From: an uncultured Clostridia bacterium
Lineage (GTDB): Bacteria > Bacillota > Clostridia > HGM11514
NCBI GenBank assembly: GCA_902478725.1
Contig: CABSMD010000078.1
Location: 1-10,016, forward strand
Reading direction: 5' to 3'
DNA: 10,016 nt
Within the stretch, counting starts at the first letter, position 1; every line of letters starts with the position of its first letter. The notes beneath the pieces were generated by a model, which was not told the origin of the DNA, did not search any database, and saw only the letters and a list, made by a program, of their open reading frames with translations. Both the position numbers and the translations under genes were made by a program. Below, piece by piece: positions 1 to 7,154 of the stretch.

Positions 1-51
1 AAACGGGGTGACGATGGCCACGCCGGAACCTGTAAAGATTAGTTGTCTCAT
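1..51 (-). CDS. dapA: 4-hydroxy-tetrahydrodipicolinate synthase, N-terminal fragment (runs off left edge)
   Basis: Only the first 17 codons are in the window. They read MRQLIFTGSGVAIVTPF, and the GSGVAIVTPF stretch is the characteristic N-terminal beta strand of DapA, the (beta/alpha)8-barrel enzyme that condenses pyruvate with aspartate semialdehyde in lysine/diaminopimelate synthesis. The ATG at 51-49 has a strong GGAGGG ribosome binding site at 66-61, nine bases upstream. It lies 26 bases after the stop of the glycosidase-like gene on the same strand, and asd, which makes its substrate, is one gene further upstream. It is therefore expected to be the third gene of the riboswitch-controlled operon. 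The catalytic lysine and tyrosine lie outside the window. Related N-acetylneuraminate-lyase family enzymes are less likely given the match and the linkage to asd. Confidence 0.88.
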   Translation of the reverse strand, partial: MRQLIFTGSGVAIVTPF

Positions 52-77
52 AAACTGAAACCCTCCTTTTTGAATAT

Positions 78-1922
78 TTATTTTCTGCTCTCTAAAAATT
101 CACCGCATTCCGCAATCGTAAGCAGGTTTGCCGTCTCGGACCAGCAGCTGCCGCCAAACACGCCACCCACCTTATCAAAGCCTTCCCAGTCGGACATGTT
201 GACACGTTCGTTAATGAATCCTTCCGGCATGGCAACAGGCGGATCGCTCCAGGAAAAAATGGGGCGCTGTTCGGTTGACATATACTGTCCGATTGTCCGT
301 GCGATATCCTCCAGTAACTCCAGATAAAGCGGATCGTTGGTAAATTGATATAGTTTTATCAGGGAATAGCCGGAAAGCGTACAGATTCCCGGCGCAGAAT
401 GCTTATTCTGCACATTGGCAAACACGCTTCCCACCGTCTTCATATCCAGTCTGCCAAACTCGCTCGATTCCGGAAAACGGTAGTTATACGGCACCACCCA
501 GCTTGCACACTGGTGCGCCATGAACTCCGCGGCGTGCAGCCATTTGTCTTCACGGGTAATATCATAGAGTTCTACGAAGCTCTCCAAAAGTCCAAAGGCA
601 CTCTCACTGTCCGGCCCTTGCAGGATCTCGCCCGGCCCGCCGGTGGTATAGCCATTGATAGCATCCCTTTTATAGTAGAGGTCAGCAGCGTTTTGAGCGA
701 CATGCAGATAACGCTCGTCTCCAAAAAAGCGAAATGCACTTACCAAGCCCGCCGGTGCAATGGCGGCTGAGGTAGAGCCGCCCACAACAATTTCCCCGGT
801 TTCCCAGTCCACAAACTGACCGAATTGTTCATACCTGTTCCACAAGGTAACAAAAGCGTCCGCCAATTTCTGTGCACCCGCAATGAATTCTGTCGGAATC
901 TCAATGTCCCGTTCTTCCATCAGTGCAAAGTGCTTAAACAGAAAATACAGAACATCAGCTGATTTGCGGATCAAGTGCCACCGTTCACCGCCCTCGATAC
1001 CGAACGCGTCGCTATAAGCCTTGCCATCCTCATCCACAACGCCATAAAAGAATCCGGCAGGCGTTTGAGTACGGAAAAGGAACCGCAGGGTATTCATGCC
1101 GCGTTCCCATTCCTGCTCACCGCCAAGCTTCATCAGCGCGTAGGAGGACATCGCACCACCTGTCCAGCCCGGCTGCCATACCTGATAACGGTTCTGAGAG
1201 GTTCCAACACCGTAGCAACCCAGGGATTCGCGATAATTCATTTGGTTGAATTTCTTAATCTGTACCGCCGCCTGTTCCGAATAGGGAATTCCCTGCGGAC
1301 GGGTACAGTCCAAGCCCATCACCTTTCGGTTTTCAAAGAAGGTACGGTAAAAATCAGGCAATCCCTTGCATTCCCACTGTAACAGATGATAGGGGATCGT
1401 CACAACCTGTCCTTTGGTAAACGCCAGCCCCGTATCGGTACTATTTACCATATGGTTGGCACGGTACATCCTGTCTTTTCGCATATGCGGATAGGTAATC
1501 CCAATCCTGCCCTTCTGATAAGACAAACCGAGATTGCAGCCGTCGATCTGTTGAATGGTGCAGAGCAGGTAGGATTGCTTTTTCGCAAAAATTCCAACCA
1601 TTGGGACAGACACGTCGCCGGTGGTTACCTCAATGACGCCGCTGCCGTCCTTATTCAGACGGGGAACATCGGTGATCGTGACCGGCATGTCAACCCCGGC
1701 CTCCTCCAGCTCAAATTTCGGCGGATAGGGCTTTGGCAGGCAGTCAAACCGGTTCCCGTTGTAAGCGCACGCCGGAAACAGGACATATTCGGAATCATCC
1801 GCCTCAAATTCCCAAATGATTTCCAAAAAACCGTTATCGCAATCACGGGGTACCGTTATATCAATCTGAGAATCCGTAATTTCGGCATTAACTTGTTCGG
1901 CGTTGAAATAGACCTTAAACAT
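78..1922 (-). CDS. Uncharacterised glycosidase-like protein (beta-rich N-terminal domain plus alpha/alpha-barrel) inside the asd-dapA operon
   Basis: I do not recognise a named family. The 614-residue protein has no signal peptide or membrane segment, so it should be cytoplasmic. Residues 1-185 look beta-rich, with aromatic motifs such as FPACAYNGNRF at 49-59 and TDVPRL at 84-89. From about 215 to 570 it is a series of amphipathic helices separated by Gly/Trp/acidic loops (WQPGWTGGAMSSYAL near 249-263, GFFYGVVDEDGKAYSD near 290-305, TTGGPGE further on). This is the look of six-hairpin (alpha/alpha)6 glycosidases, lyases and epimerases. The activity and substrate are unknown; the fold call is inference. 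The ATG at 1922 follows an AGAGGT ribosome binding site at good spacing, 18 bases after asd ends; dapA follows 26 bases downstream. Co-transcription with the two lysine genes is very likely. Whether it acts on cell-wall sugars or is just a passenger cannot be told from the sequence. Confidence 0.75.
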   Translation of the reverse strand: MFKVYFNAEQVNAEITDSQIDITVPRDCDNGFLEIIWEFEADDSEYVLFPACAYNGNRFDCLPKPYPPKFELEEAGVDMPVTITDVPRLNKDGSGVIEVTTGDVSVPMVGIFAKKQSYLLCTIQQIDGCNLGLSYQKGRIGITYPHMRKDRMYRANHMVNSTDTGLAFTKGQVVTIPYHLLQWECKGLPDFYRTFFENRKVMGLDCTRPQGIPYSEQAAVQIKKFNQMNYRESLGCYGVGTSQNRYQVWQPGWTGGAMSSYALMKLGGEQEWERGMNTLRFLFRTQTPAGFFYGVVDEDGKAYSDAFGIEGGERWHLIRKSADVLYFLFKHFALMEERDIEIPTEFIAGAQKLADAFVTLWNRYEQFGQFVDWETGEIVVGGSTSAAIAPAGLVSAFRFFGDERYLHVAQNAADLYYKRDAINGYTTGGPGEILQGPDSESAFGLLESFVELYDITREDKWLHAAEFMAHQCASWVVPYNYRFPESSEFGRLDMKTVGSVFANVQNKHSAPGICTLSGYSLIKLYQFTNDPLYLELLEDIARTIGQYMSTEQRPIFSWSDPPVAMPEGFINERVNMSDWEGFDKVGGVFGGSCWSETANLLTIAECGEFLESRK

Positions 1923-1940
1923 AAAAATACCTCTTTATTT

Positions 1941-2942
1941 TTACTTCGTTTGATAGTTGATATAGGCTTGGGCGATCTGCACAGCATTGGCAGCGGCGCC
2001 CTTACGGATGTTGTCCGCCACCACCCATATATTAATACCAGACTCTACACTGTCGTCGCGGCGGATTCTTCCTACATAGGTTTCGTTCGTGCCGGTCGCG
2101 TTGACCGCCATTGGATAAACCAGGTTTTCCGGATCGTCTTGTACAACGATACCAGGCGCGTTTTTTAAGACCTCTTTCAGTTCTGACAAATCGAACGGCT
2201 TTTCAAATTCCACATTAATCGACTCGCTGTGGCTATTGAACACCGGGACGCGAACAGTCGTCGCTGTAACCTTGATGGAATCGTCATGCAAAATTTTCTG
2301 CGTTTCCTGAATCATCTTGATTTCTTCCTTGGTATAGCCGTTTTCCGTAAACACGTCGATATGCGGCAGGCAGTTGTTGGCGATGGGGTAGGGGAACTTT
2401 TTGGGCGCTTCCCCCTTCAAGCCGTTCTCCAGATCCAGATAACCGCCCATCCCTGCGCCGGATACCGCCTGATAGGTAGAATAAACAACACGCTTGATCC
2501 TGTACTTGTCGTGCAGGGGCTTTAAGGCCACAACCGCCTGGATGGTCGAGCAGTTGGGGTTGGCTATGATCCCTTTGTTCCATAAAATATCCTCTGGATT
2601 GACCTCAGGTACCACTAAAGGAACGGATGGATCCATCCGCCACGCGCTGGAATTGTCGATTACTACCACGCCGTTTGCGGCTGCGATCGGTGAATATTTT
2701 TCACTTGTCGAGCCGCCGGCGGAGAAGAGCGCGATATCAATCCTGCCGCCGTCGAAGGAATGCTCGTTCAATTCCTCAACGGTATATTCCTTGCCCATAA
2801 ACTCGATTTTTTTACCGGCAGAACGGCTGGAAGCCAACATATAATAATTTTCCACAGGCAGCTTCGTTTCTTCCAGTACCTTTAAAAAAGTGCGTCCAAC
2901 CATTCCGGTTACGCCGACCACCGCTACGTTGAATTTTTTCAT
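1941..2942 (-). CDS. asd: Aspartate-semialdehyde dehydrogenase
   Basis: This 333-residue enzyme reduces aspartyl phosphate to aspartate semialdehyde with NADPH, the branch point to lysine/diaminopimelate, threonine and methionine. The N-terminal Rossmann fold carries GVTGMVG at residues 10-16. The catalytic cysteine is Cys131 in the ANPNCST motif. The substrate and catalytic region has RVPVFNSHSE, with His238 as the expected acid/base residue. Length is normal for the family. The ATG at 2942-2940 is used here; a GTG directly before it (2945-2943) is in frame and would add one residue. The GGGAGG site at about 2952-2957 would serve either. It is the first gene after the lysine riboswitch and its terminator, and is followed 18 bases later by the glycosidase-like gene and then dapA. 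Expression should fall when lysine is plentiful. Confidence 0.96.
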   Translation of the reverse strand: MKKFNVAVVGVTGMVGRTFLKVLEETKLPVENYYMLASSRSAGKKIEFMGKEYTVEELNEHSFDGGRIDIALFSAGGSTSEKYSPIAAANGVVVIDNSSAWRMDPSVPLVVPEVNPEDILWNKGIIANPNCSTIQAVVALKPLHDKYRIKRVVYSTYQAVSGAGMGGYLDLENGLKGEAPKKFPYPIANNCLPHIDVFTENGYTKEEIKMIQETQKILHDDSIKVTATTVRVPVFNSHSESINVEFEKPFDLSELKEVLKNAPGIVVQDDPENLVYPMAVNATGTNETYVGRIRRDDSVESGINIWVVADNIRKGAAANAVQIAQAYINYQTK

Positions 2943-2978
2943 CACAAAAAACCTCCCAAATTATAATTTTTCTCCGGG

Positions 2979-3011
2979 TAAAAGAAAAACAGCCAGGCGA
3001 AGAACCGGCTG
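2979..3011 (-). terminator. Intrinsic terminator of the lysine riboswitch
   Basis: Read on the minus strand, CAGCCGG (3011-3005) pairs with CCTGGCTG (2997-2990), with one bulged T and a TTCTTCG loop, and is followed by TTTTTCTTTT. It lies between the aptamer and the asd ribosome binding site, so it acts as a conditional attenuator and not as an operon end. The 5' arm can also pair with an upstream CCTGGC segment (3035-3030), which would give the antiterminated state. Confidence 0.85.
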
Positions 3012-3067
3012 CGTTGCTGCTTCCAATAGGCCAGGCCATCCGCCCCGGCAATCGGTCAACAGTCACA

Positions 3068-3260
3068 GATAGCCCTCCACTACCTCACGCCTTTTAGCTC
3101 TCCATTGCGTGATGCAATGACAGTGACAGCGCTGTTCGCGCCTGCCCCCAGAAAAACGGAACGCACCGTGCCCCGCCTCTCTTCGGCATCAGACCCTTTT
3201 CTTCCGGGATACGGCCGGCACTGCCTACCCGAGAGTACTGATTTCTGATGCACCTCTACC
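3068..3260 (-). promoter_or_regulatory. Lysine riboswitch (L-box) aptamer in the asd leader
   Basis: On the minus strand the leader has the L-box landmarks in order. GTAGAGGTGC lies at the 5' end (3259-3250). An 8-bp P2 helix joins GCATCAGA (3251-3244) to TCTGATGC (3193-3186). It is followed by CCGAAG, then the P3/P4 region, and TGGAGGGCTATCT closes the 3' side (to 3067). From memory, that last block is identical to the Bacillus subtilis lysC leader. P1 forms between GGTAG (3260-3256) and CTATC (3072-3068). Lysine binding should stabilise P1 and allow the terminator at 2979-3011 to form, switching off asd and the genes after it. The aptamer is about 193 nt, slightly long, because P5 is enlarged. 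Confidence 0.93.
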
Positions 3261-3287
3261 CACTATTATATTATACTAGTTTAGTCT

Positions 3288-3316
3288 ATGTTATCATTTT
3301 TATCCCTTTGTGTCAA
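3288..3316 (-). promoter_or_regulatory. Sigma-A-type promoter of the asd operon
   Basis: On the minus strand a perfect TTGACA (3316-3311) is followed after 17 bases by TAACAT (3293-3288). Transcription would start about 20 bases before P1 of the riboswitch. Two overlapping TATAAT hexamers lie just downstream (3275-3270 and 3270-3265) but have no good -35 partner at 16-18 bases. They might serve as an alternative -10. Confidence 0.65.
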
Positions 3317-3329
3317 CCGTTTATTTCTG

Positions 3330-3358
3330 TTCACAGATTTTTTACGATTTGTTATCAA
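3330..3358 (+). promoter_or_regulatory. Possible promoter of the spoIID-like/queA/tgt operon
   Basis: TTCACA (3330-3335) and TATCAA (3353-3358) are separated by 17 bases. They match the sigma-A consensus at five and four of six positions. It would be back-to-back with the asd promoter. A 24-bp inverted repeat (3347-3370) covers the -10 and the expected start. The match is modest, and a sporulation sigma factor promoter elsewhere is possible. Confidence 0.35.
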
Positions 3359-3370
3359 ACTGTAACAAAT
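3347..3370. repeat. 24-bp inverted repeat, operator-like
   Basis: ATTTGTTA (3347-3354) and TAACAAAT (3363-3370) form a perfect 8-bp inverted repeat around an 8-base centre. There is no T-run after it, so it is not an intrinsic terminator. Its place over the presumed -10 and start of the plus-strand operon suggests a regulator binding site. The half-sites resemble those of Rex, but the spacing is two bases wider than the usual Rex site. Confidence 0.45.
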
Positions 3371-3444
3371 AAAGGAAGGAAAAGAGATGGACAAGACGAA
3401 ATATTAAATATGGGGGTATTTTATGACTTTGAGAGGTGATACAG

Positions 3445-4941
3445 TTGAGAAAGAAATGGTTTTTGATTTTGCTGTGTGTGTTGCTGCTGCCGATATCGCC
3501 GGTACATGCGTATGACGTCCCCTCCGCTGTGAGGGTCGGGTTAAAATATGCCTCCACCGCAGTGGAGGAGATAGAGATATTGTCCGAACAGGGGTTCTCG
3601 GTAGGCTATTACGATGACAGGCAGTTTGTGCCTCTGGGAACGATCGGTGCGCAGTCGGTTAGCGTGTTGAAGCTAAGCGGTGATGTGTCGATTTCGGATG
3701 CCTTTGGGAGCTATGACGAGGCGCGTGCTTTCTCAGAGACCGGGTTTGTATTGTATAAGGACGGGCAATACTACATCATTGATTATGTGGAACGGGAAGG
3801 ATGGGCACGCTATACTCTGCCTGCAACGACTGTCGGGTTGAAAGCAAACGGCAACCTGGCTTACGCTTCGGATTCTGTCCCACTTGGTCTGGTCAATCAA
3901 AGCGGTGGGTTTCTCACCATCGGCGGCACGGTTTACCGTGGCGGCGCGGAGGTCCGCCGCCAGTCAGACAGCGACATGACGGTGATTAACGTCGTGCCCC
4001 TTAACGAATACCTGTACGGTGTCGTACCGGGCGAGATGCCCGCTTATTTTGAGATGGAGGCGTTAAAGGTACAGGCGGTATGCGCGCGCAACTATACCTT
4101 GATAAACCTAGGCAAGTATGGACAGTACGGGTTTGATGTGACCGACAACACTTCCAGCCAGATGTATATCGGTGTATCGGGGGAGAATGAAAGAACCAAC
4201 GCGGCGGTGGATGAGACCGCATCCAAGGTGCTGCTTTACGAGGGTGCTCTGGCACAGACCTACTATTCCAGCATGAGCGGCGGTGCTACCGAGAATGTCA
4301 AGAATGTGTGGGGAAGCGAAATCCCTTATCTATGCGGCGTGGACGACCCTTATGAGAATGCAGACAGCATCAAGGGCGGTACCTGGACAGTGGAACTGTC
4401 ACCGCAGCAGATCAAAGAGGATTTGGCCTCGTGGGGGATCGATATCGGCGATATTCTCACGGTGCGCGTGACCGAGTACAGCGACGCCGGCGGCGTGGTA
4501 AAGCTGCTTGTTACGGGAACAAATGGGGAACATACCTTTGAACGTGAGGCAACCCGCAATATCTTTGGGTTCCGCAGCCAGAAATATACGGTCGACGGCG
4601 CGCCAAGCACAACGCCGGACGAGCCGCAGCAGCAGGAGGTAGAACAGACCGACCGCTATCCGAATTCGCTGGTGGCCAAGCAGGCAAAATCCTTTTTGAC
4701 CCTGCGGGAGTTATTTTTAAAGCCATCTCTGATCGGCAAAGAGGTCGTCATAACCGAGACCAAACCGCCGCAAACGGTAGAAGGCGGTCCGAACGAGAAT
4801 GGTGTATTTGTGTTTCGCGGGCGTGGCTATGGTCACGGTCTCGGCATGAGCCAATGGGGAGCGCAGGGAATGGCGCAGGCCGGCTTTTCATATGTGGATA
4901 TTTTGACTCATTATTTCCCGGGAACCTATCTACAGGAATAA
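3445..4941 (+). CDS. SpoIID/LytB-family protein (probable secreted peptidoglycan lytic transglycosylase)
   Basis: The SpoIID domain cleaves glycan strands of peptidoglycan; in sporulation SpoIID does this during engulfment. The protein is 498 residues from the TTG at 3445, chosen because AGAGGTGAT (3433-3440) is an excellent ribosome binding site for it. An in-frame GTG at 3436 lies inside that site. Residues 1-22 are a classic signal peptide ending VHA. About 23-150 is a variable region with a possible SPOR-like part. The SpoIID core follows, with PLNEYLYGVVPGEMP and the likely catalytic Glu197, then SSQMY, YYSSMSGGATE and VWG. The C-terminal GRGYGHGLGMSQWGA motif is at 459-473. A Pro/Gln/Glu-rich insert of about 75 residues (383-457) separates the core from this motif. 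It heads an operon with queA and tgt. It is longer than the sporulation SpoIID of about 340 residues, so it may be a vegetative or germination homologue. Confidence 0.88.
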   Translation: MRKKWFLILLCVLLLPISPVHAYDVPSAVRVGLKYASTAVEEIEILSEQGFSVGYYDDRQFVPLGTIGAQSVSVLKLSGDVSISDAFGSYDEARAFSETGFVLYKDGQYYIIDYVEREGWARYTLPATTVGLKANGNLAYASDSVPLGLVNQSGGFLTIGGTVYRGGAEVRRQSDSDMTVINVVPLNEYLYGVVPGEMPAYFEMEALKVQAVCARNYTLINLGKYGQYGFDVTDNTSSQMYIGVSGENERTNAAVDETASKVLLYEGALAQTYYSSMSGGATENVKNVWGSEIPYLCGVDDPYENADSIKGGTWTVELSPQQIKEDLASWGIDIGDILTVRVTEYSDAGGVVKLLVTGTNGEHTFEREATRNIFGFRSQKYTVDGAPSTTPDEPQQQEVEQTDRYPNSLVAKQAKSFLTLRELFLKPSLIGKEVVITETKPPQTVEGGPNENGVFVFRGRGYGHGLGMSQWGAQGMAQAGFSYVDILTHYFPGTYLQE

Positions 4942-4972
4942 TGACAAATAATTGCGATTCGGGGGAAAAAGA

Positions 4973-5998
4973 GTGGATACAAAAGACTTTTATTTTGAAC
5001 TGCCGGAAGAGCTGATTGCGCAACACCCGCTTGAGCAGCGTGACCAGTCCCGTTTAATGTTGTTATCAAAGGATACGGGGGAAGTGTGTCACGAGCATTT
5101 TTATCATCTGCCGGAGTATTTGCGTCCGGGCGATTGCCTGGTGCTCAATAATACGCGGGTGATCCCAGCCCGTCTGTTAGGCGTCAAGGAGGGGACGGGC
5201 GGCGCCATCGAGTTCGTATTGCTGCACAGGCGGGAGAAGGATGACTGGGAGGTTATTCTAAAGCCGGGCAGACGGGCAAAGGTCGGGAGCCGGTTTGTAT
5301 TTGGCGACGGCGAGCTTACAGCTGAGGTGATCGAGATTGTCGAGGGCGGCAACCGGATTGTCCGGTTCGGCTATGACGGTATTTTTGAAGAGGTACTTGA
5401 TCGTTTGGGAAACATGCCGCTTCCGCCTTATATCCGTGAAAAGCTGGAGGATAAGGAACGGTATCAGACGGTTTATTCCAAGCATGAGGGGTCGGCCGCC
5501 GCACCGACGGCCGGCCTGCATTTTACAGGGGAGCTTCTGAAGAAAATTGAACAAAAGGGGATAGACCTCGCTTACATTACGCTGCATGTGGGGTTGGGGA
5601 CCTTCCGCCCGGTCAAAGTGGAGCAGATCGAAGGACATCATATGCACTCCGAATATTATTCGGTCGATCAGGAGGCTGCCGATACAATCAATGCGGCAAA
5701 GAAGCGGGGAGGCCGCGTGATTGCCGTTGGAACGACATCGGTACGGACGCTGGAATCGGTAGCGGGGGAGAATGGCTTTATTGCGCCTGCCTCCGGATGG
5801 ACGGATATCTTTATTTATCCGGGCTACCGCTTCAAGGTAATCGATGCATTGATCACTAACTTCCATCTGAGTGAATCGACCCTTTTGATGCTGGTAAGCG
5901 CGCTGGCGGGACGGGAAAATATTTTGGCCGCTTATCACACGGCGGTCGAGGCGCGCTACCGTTTTTTTAGCTTTGGCGATTCCATGTTTATTTATTAA
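4973..5998 (+). CDS. queA: S-adenosylmethionine:tRNA ribosyltransferase-isomerase
   Basis: QueA moves the ribosyl part of S-adenosylmethionine onto preQ1 in the tRNA anticodon, making epoxyqueuosine. The 341-residue product has the usual family length. Recognisable blocks are DFYFELPEELIAQHPLEQRD near the start, LVLNNTRVIPARLLG, the insert-domain strands, then SAAAPTAGLHFT, LHVGLGTFRPV, GTTSVRTLES, TDIFIYPGY and LITNFHLSESTLLMLVSA. The GTG at 4973 is preferred because GGGGG (4960-4965) precedes it at good spacing and because family members begin with a short stretch before the FELP motif. An in-frame TTG at 4952 would add seven unconserved residues. The gene starts 31 bases after the spoIID-like stop and ends 21 bases before tgt, so the three are almost certainly co-transcribed. 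All expected conserved blocks are present. Confidence 0.96.
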   Translation: MDTKDFYFELPEELIAQHPLEQRDQSRLMLLSKDTGEVCHEHFYHLPEYLRPGDCLVLNNTRVIPARLLGVKEGTGGAIEFVLLHRREKDDWEVILKPGRRAKVGSRFVFGDGELTAEVIEIVEGGNRIVRFGYDGIFEEVLDRLGNMPLPPYIREKLEDKERYQTVYSKHEGSAAAPTAGLHFTGELLKKIEQKGIDLAYITLHVGLGTFRPVKVEQIEGHHMHSEYYSVDQEAADTINAAKKRGGRVIAVGTTSVRTLESVAGENGFIAPASGWTDIFIYPGYRFKVIDALITNFHLSESTLLMLVSALAGRENILAAYHTAVEARYRFFSFGDSMFIY

Positions 5999-6019
5999 AA
6001 TGCGGGAGAGAATAGAAAA

Positions 6020-7150
6020 ATGTTTCGATTGATAAAAACAAACGGTTTGGCACGACGAGGCTGTCTGGAAACGGTGCATGGCGCTATCCAGACGCCCCTT
6101 TTTATGAATGTTGGTACCATCGCCGCCATCAAGGGCGCGGTTTCTTCTTTCGATCTGGAGCAGATCAGTTGCCAGGTCGAGTTGTCCAATACCTATCATC
6201 TGCACCTGCGTCCGGGCGACAAAATCGTAAAGCAACTGGGCGGCCTGCATAAATTTATGAACTGGCAGAGGCCAATATTGACCGACAGCGGTGGGTTTCA
6301 GGTGTTCTCACTGTCCGGAATGCGCAAGATCAGCGAGGAGGGCGTAACCTTTTCGTCCCATATTGACGGGCGGAAGATTTTTATGGGGCCGGAGGAGAGT
6401 ATGCAGATCCAGTCCAATCTGGCAAGTACGATTGCAATGGCATTTGACGAATGTGTGGAAAACCCATCGCCTTACGAGTATACCAAGGCTTCGGCGGAGC
6501 GCACCATACGCTGGCTGGTACGCTGTAAAAAGGAGATGGACAGACTCAATTCTCTGGAAGGAACAATCAACCCGAAGCAGATGCTTTTTGGGATTAACCA
6601 AGGCGGAACCTACAAAGACCTCCGGATTGAAAATATGAAACAGACGGCCGAAATCCCGCTTGACGGCTACGCCATCGGCGGCCTTGCCGTTGGCGAACCG
6701 ACCGAGACGATGTATGACATCATTGAGACGGTGATTCCCTATATGCCTGCCTCTAAGCCGCGATATCTGATGGGGGTGGGAACGCCGGTCAATATTATTG
6801 AAGCGGTTGCGCGCGGGGTTGATTTCTTCGACTGCGTCATGCCGAGCCGCAATGCCCGCCACGGGCACCTGTTCACCGAAGAGGGTATGATGCACATTTT
6901 AAATGCAAAGTTTGAGCTGGATGACCGGCCGATCGACGAATCCTGTGACTGTCCGACCTGCCGGCGCTATACGCGCGCTTATATCAGGCATCTGTTTAAG
7001 GCGAAAGAAATGCTTGCAATGCGGCTTTGCGTGTTGCACAATCTCTATTTTTATAATAAGTTAATGGAAAACATCCGTGCGGCCATTGAGGAAGACCGGT
7101 TTGAAGCCTTCCGTCAGGAAAAAAGTGTGAAATACGCACAAAGGGTTTGA
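6020..7150 (+). CDS. tgt: Queuine/preQ1 tRNA-guanine transglycosylase
   Basis: Tgt exchanges guanine 34 in the anticodon of Tyr, His, Asn and Asp tRNAs for preQ1, the step before QueA. The protein has 376 residues. Visible landmarks are SNTYHLHLRPG, LTDSGGFQVFSL with Asp89 (general acid/base), GVTFSSHIDG, AMAFDEC, FGINQGG, IGGLAVGEP, and DFFDCVMPSRNARHG with Asp271 as the expected nucleophile. The zinc site is Cys309, Cys311, Cys314 and His340. These positions are each seven residues on from the E. coli zinc ligands as I remember them. The FMGPEESMQIQSNL region is typical of clostridial Tgt. The ATG follows a GGGAG site in the 21-base gap after queA. The next gene starts four bases after the stop, so translation is probably coupled. 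Confidence 0.97.
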   Translation: MFRLIKTNGLARRGCLETVHGAIQTPLFMNVGTIAAIKGAVSSFDLEQISCQVELSNTYHLHLRPGDKIVKQLGGLHKFMNWQRPILTDSGGFQVFSLSGMRKISEEGVTFSSHIDGRKIFMGPEESMQIQSNLASTIAMAFDECVENPSPYEYTKASAERTIRWLVRCKKEMDRLNSLEGTINPKQMLFGINQGGTYKDLRIENMKQTAEIPLDGYAIGGLAVGEPTETMYDIIETVIPYMPASKPRYLMGVGTPVNIIEAVARGVDFFDCVMPSRNARHGHLFTEEGMMHILNAKFELDDRPIDESCDCPTCRRYTRAYIRHLFKAKEMLAMRLCVLHNLYFYNKLMENIRAAIEEDRFEAFRQEKSVKYAQRV

Positions 7151-7154
7151 GACG

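Noticed and set aside
1386..2168. 260-residue open frame on the plus strand
   Set aside because: It is antisense to the glycosidase-like gene and the end of asd and crosses their junction, with no ribosome binding site or family resemblance.
2979..3260. T-box leader for asd
   Set aside because: There is no T-box sequence of the TGGNACC type, whereas the L-box landmarks and an 8-bp P2 helix are all present.
3348..3369. Rex binding site
   Set aside because: The half-sites are similar, but the spacing is two bases too wide for the usual 18-bp Rex operator, so it is kept as an unassigned inverted repeat.
3387..3439. Two tiny frames before the SpoIID-like gene (ATG 3387, six codons, with AAGGAAGG before it; ATG 3410, nine codons, stop overlapping the ribosome binding site)
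   Set aside because: They may be chance in an AT-rich leader. The peptides are not rich in any one amino acid and no attenuator hairpin accompanies them. They are noted because the first has a good ribosome binding site.
5258..6250. 330-residue open frame on the minus strand
   Set aside because: It lies opposite the queA/tgt junction, both of which are fully conserved. Its protein is basic and His/Arg-rich with no recognisable motif, as expected of an antisense frame.
6308..6895. 195-residue open frame on the minus strand
   Set aside because: It is fully inside tgt on the other strand, and its composition is that of a shadow.
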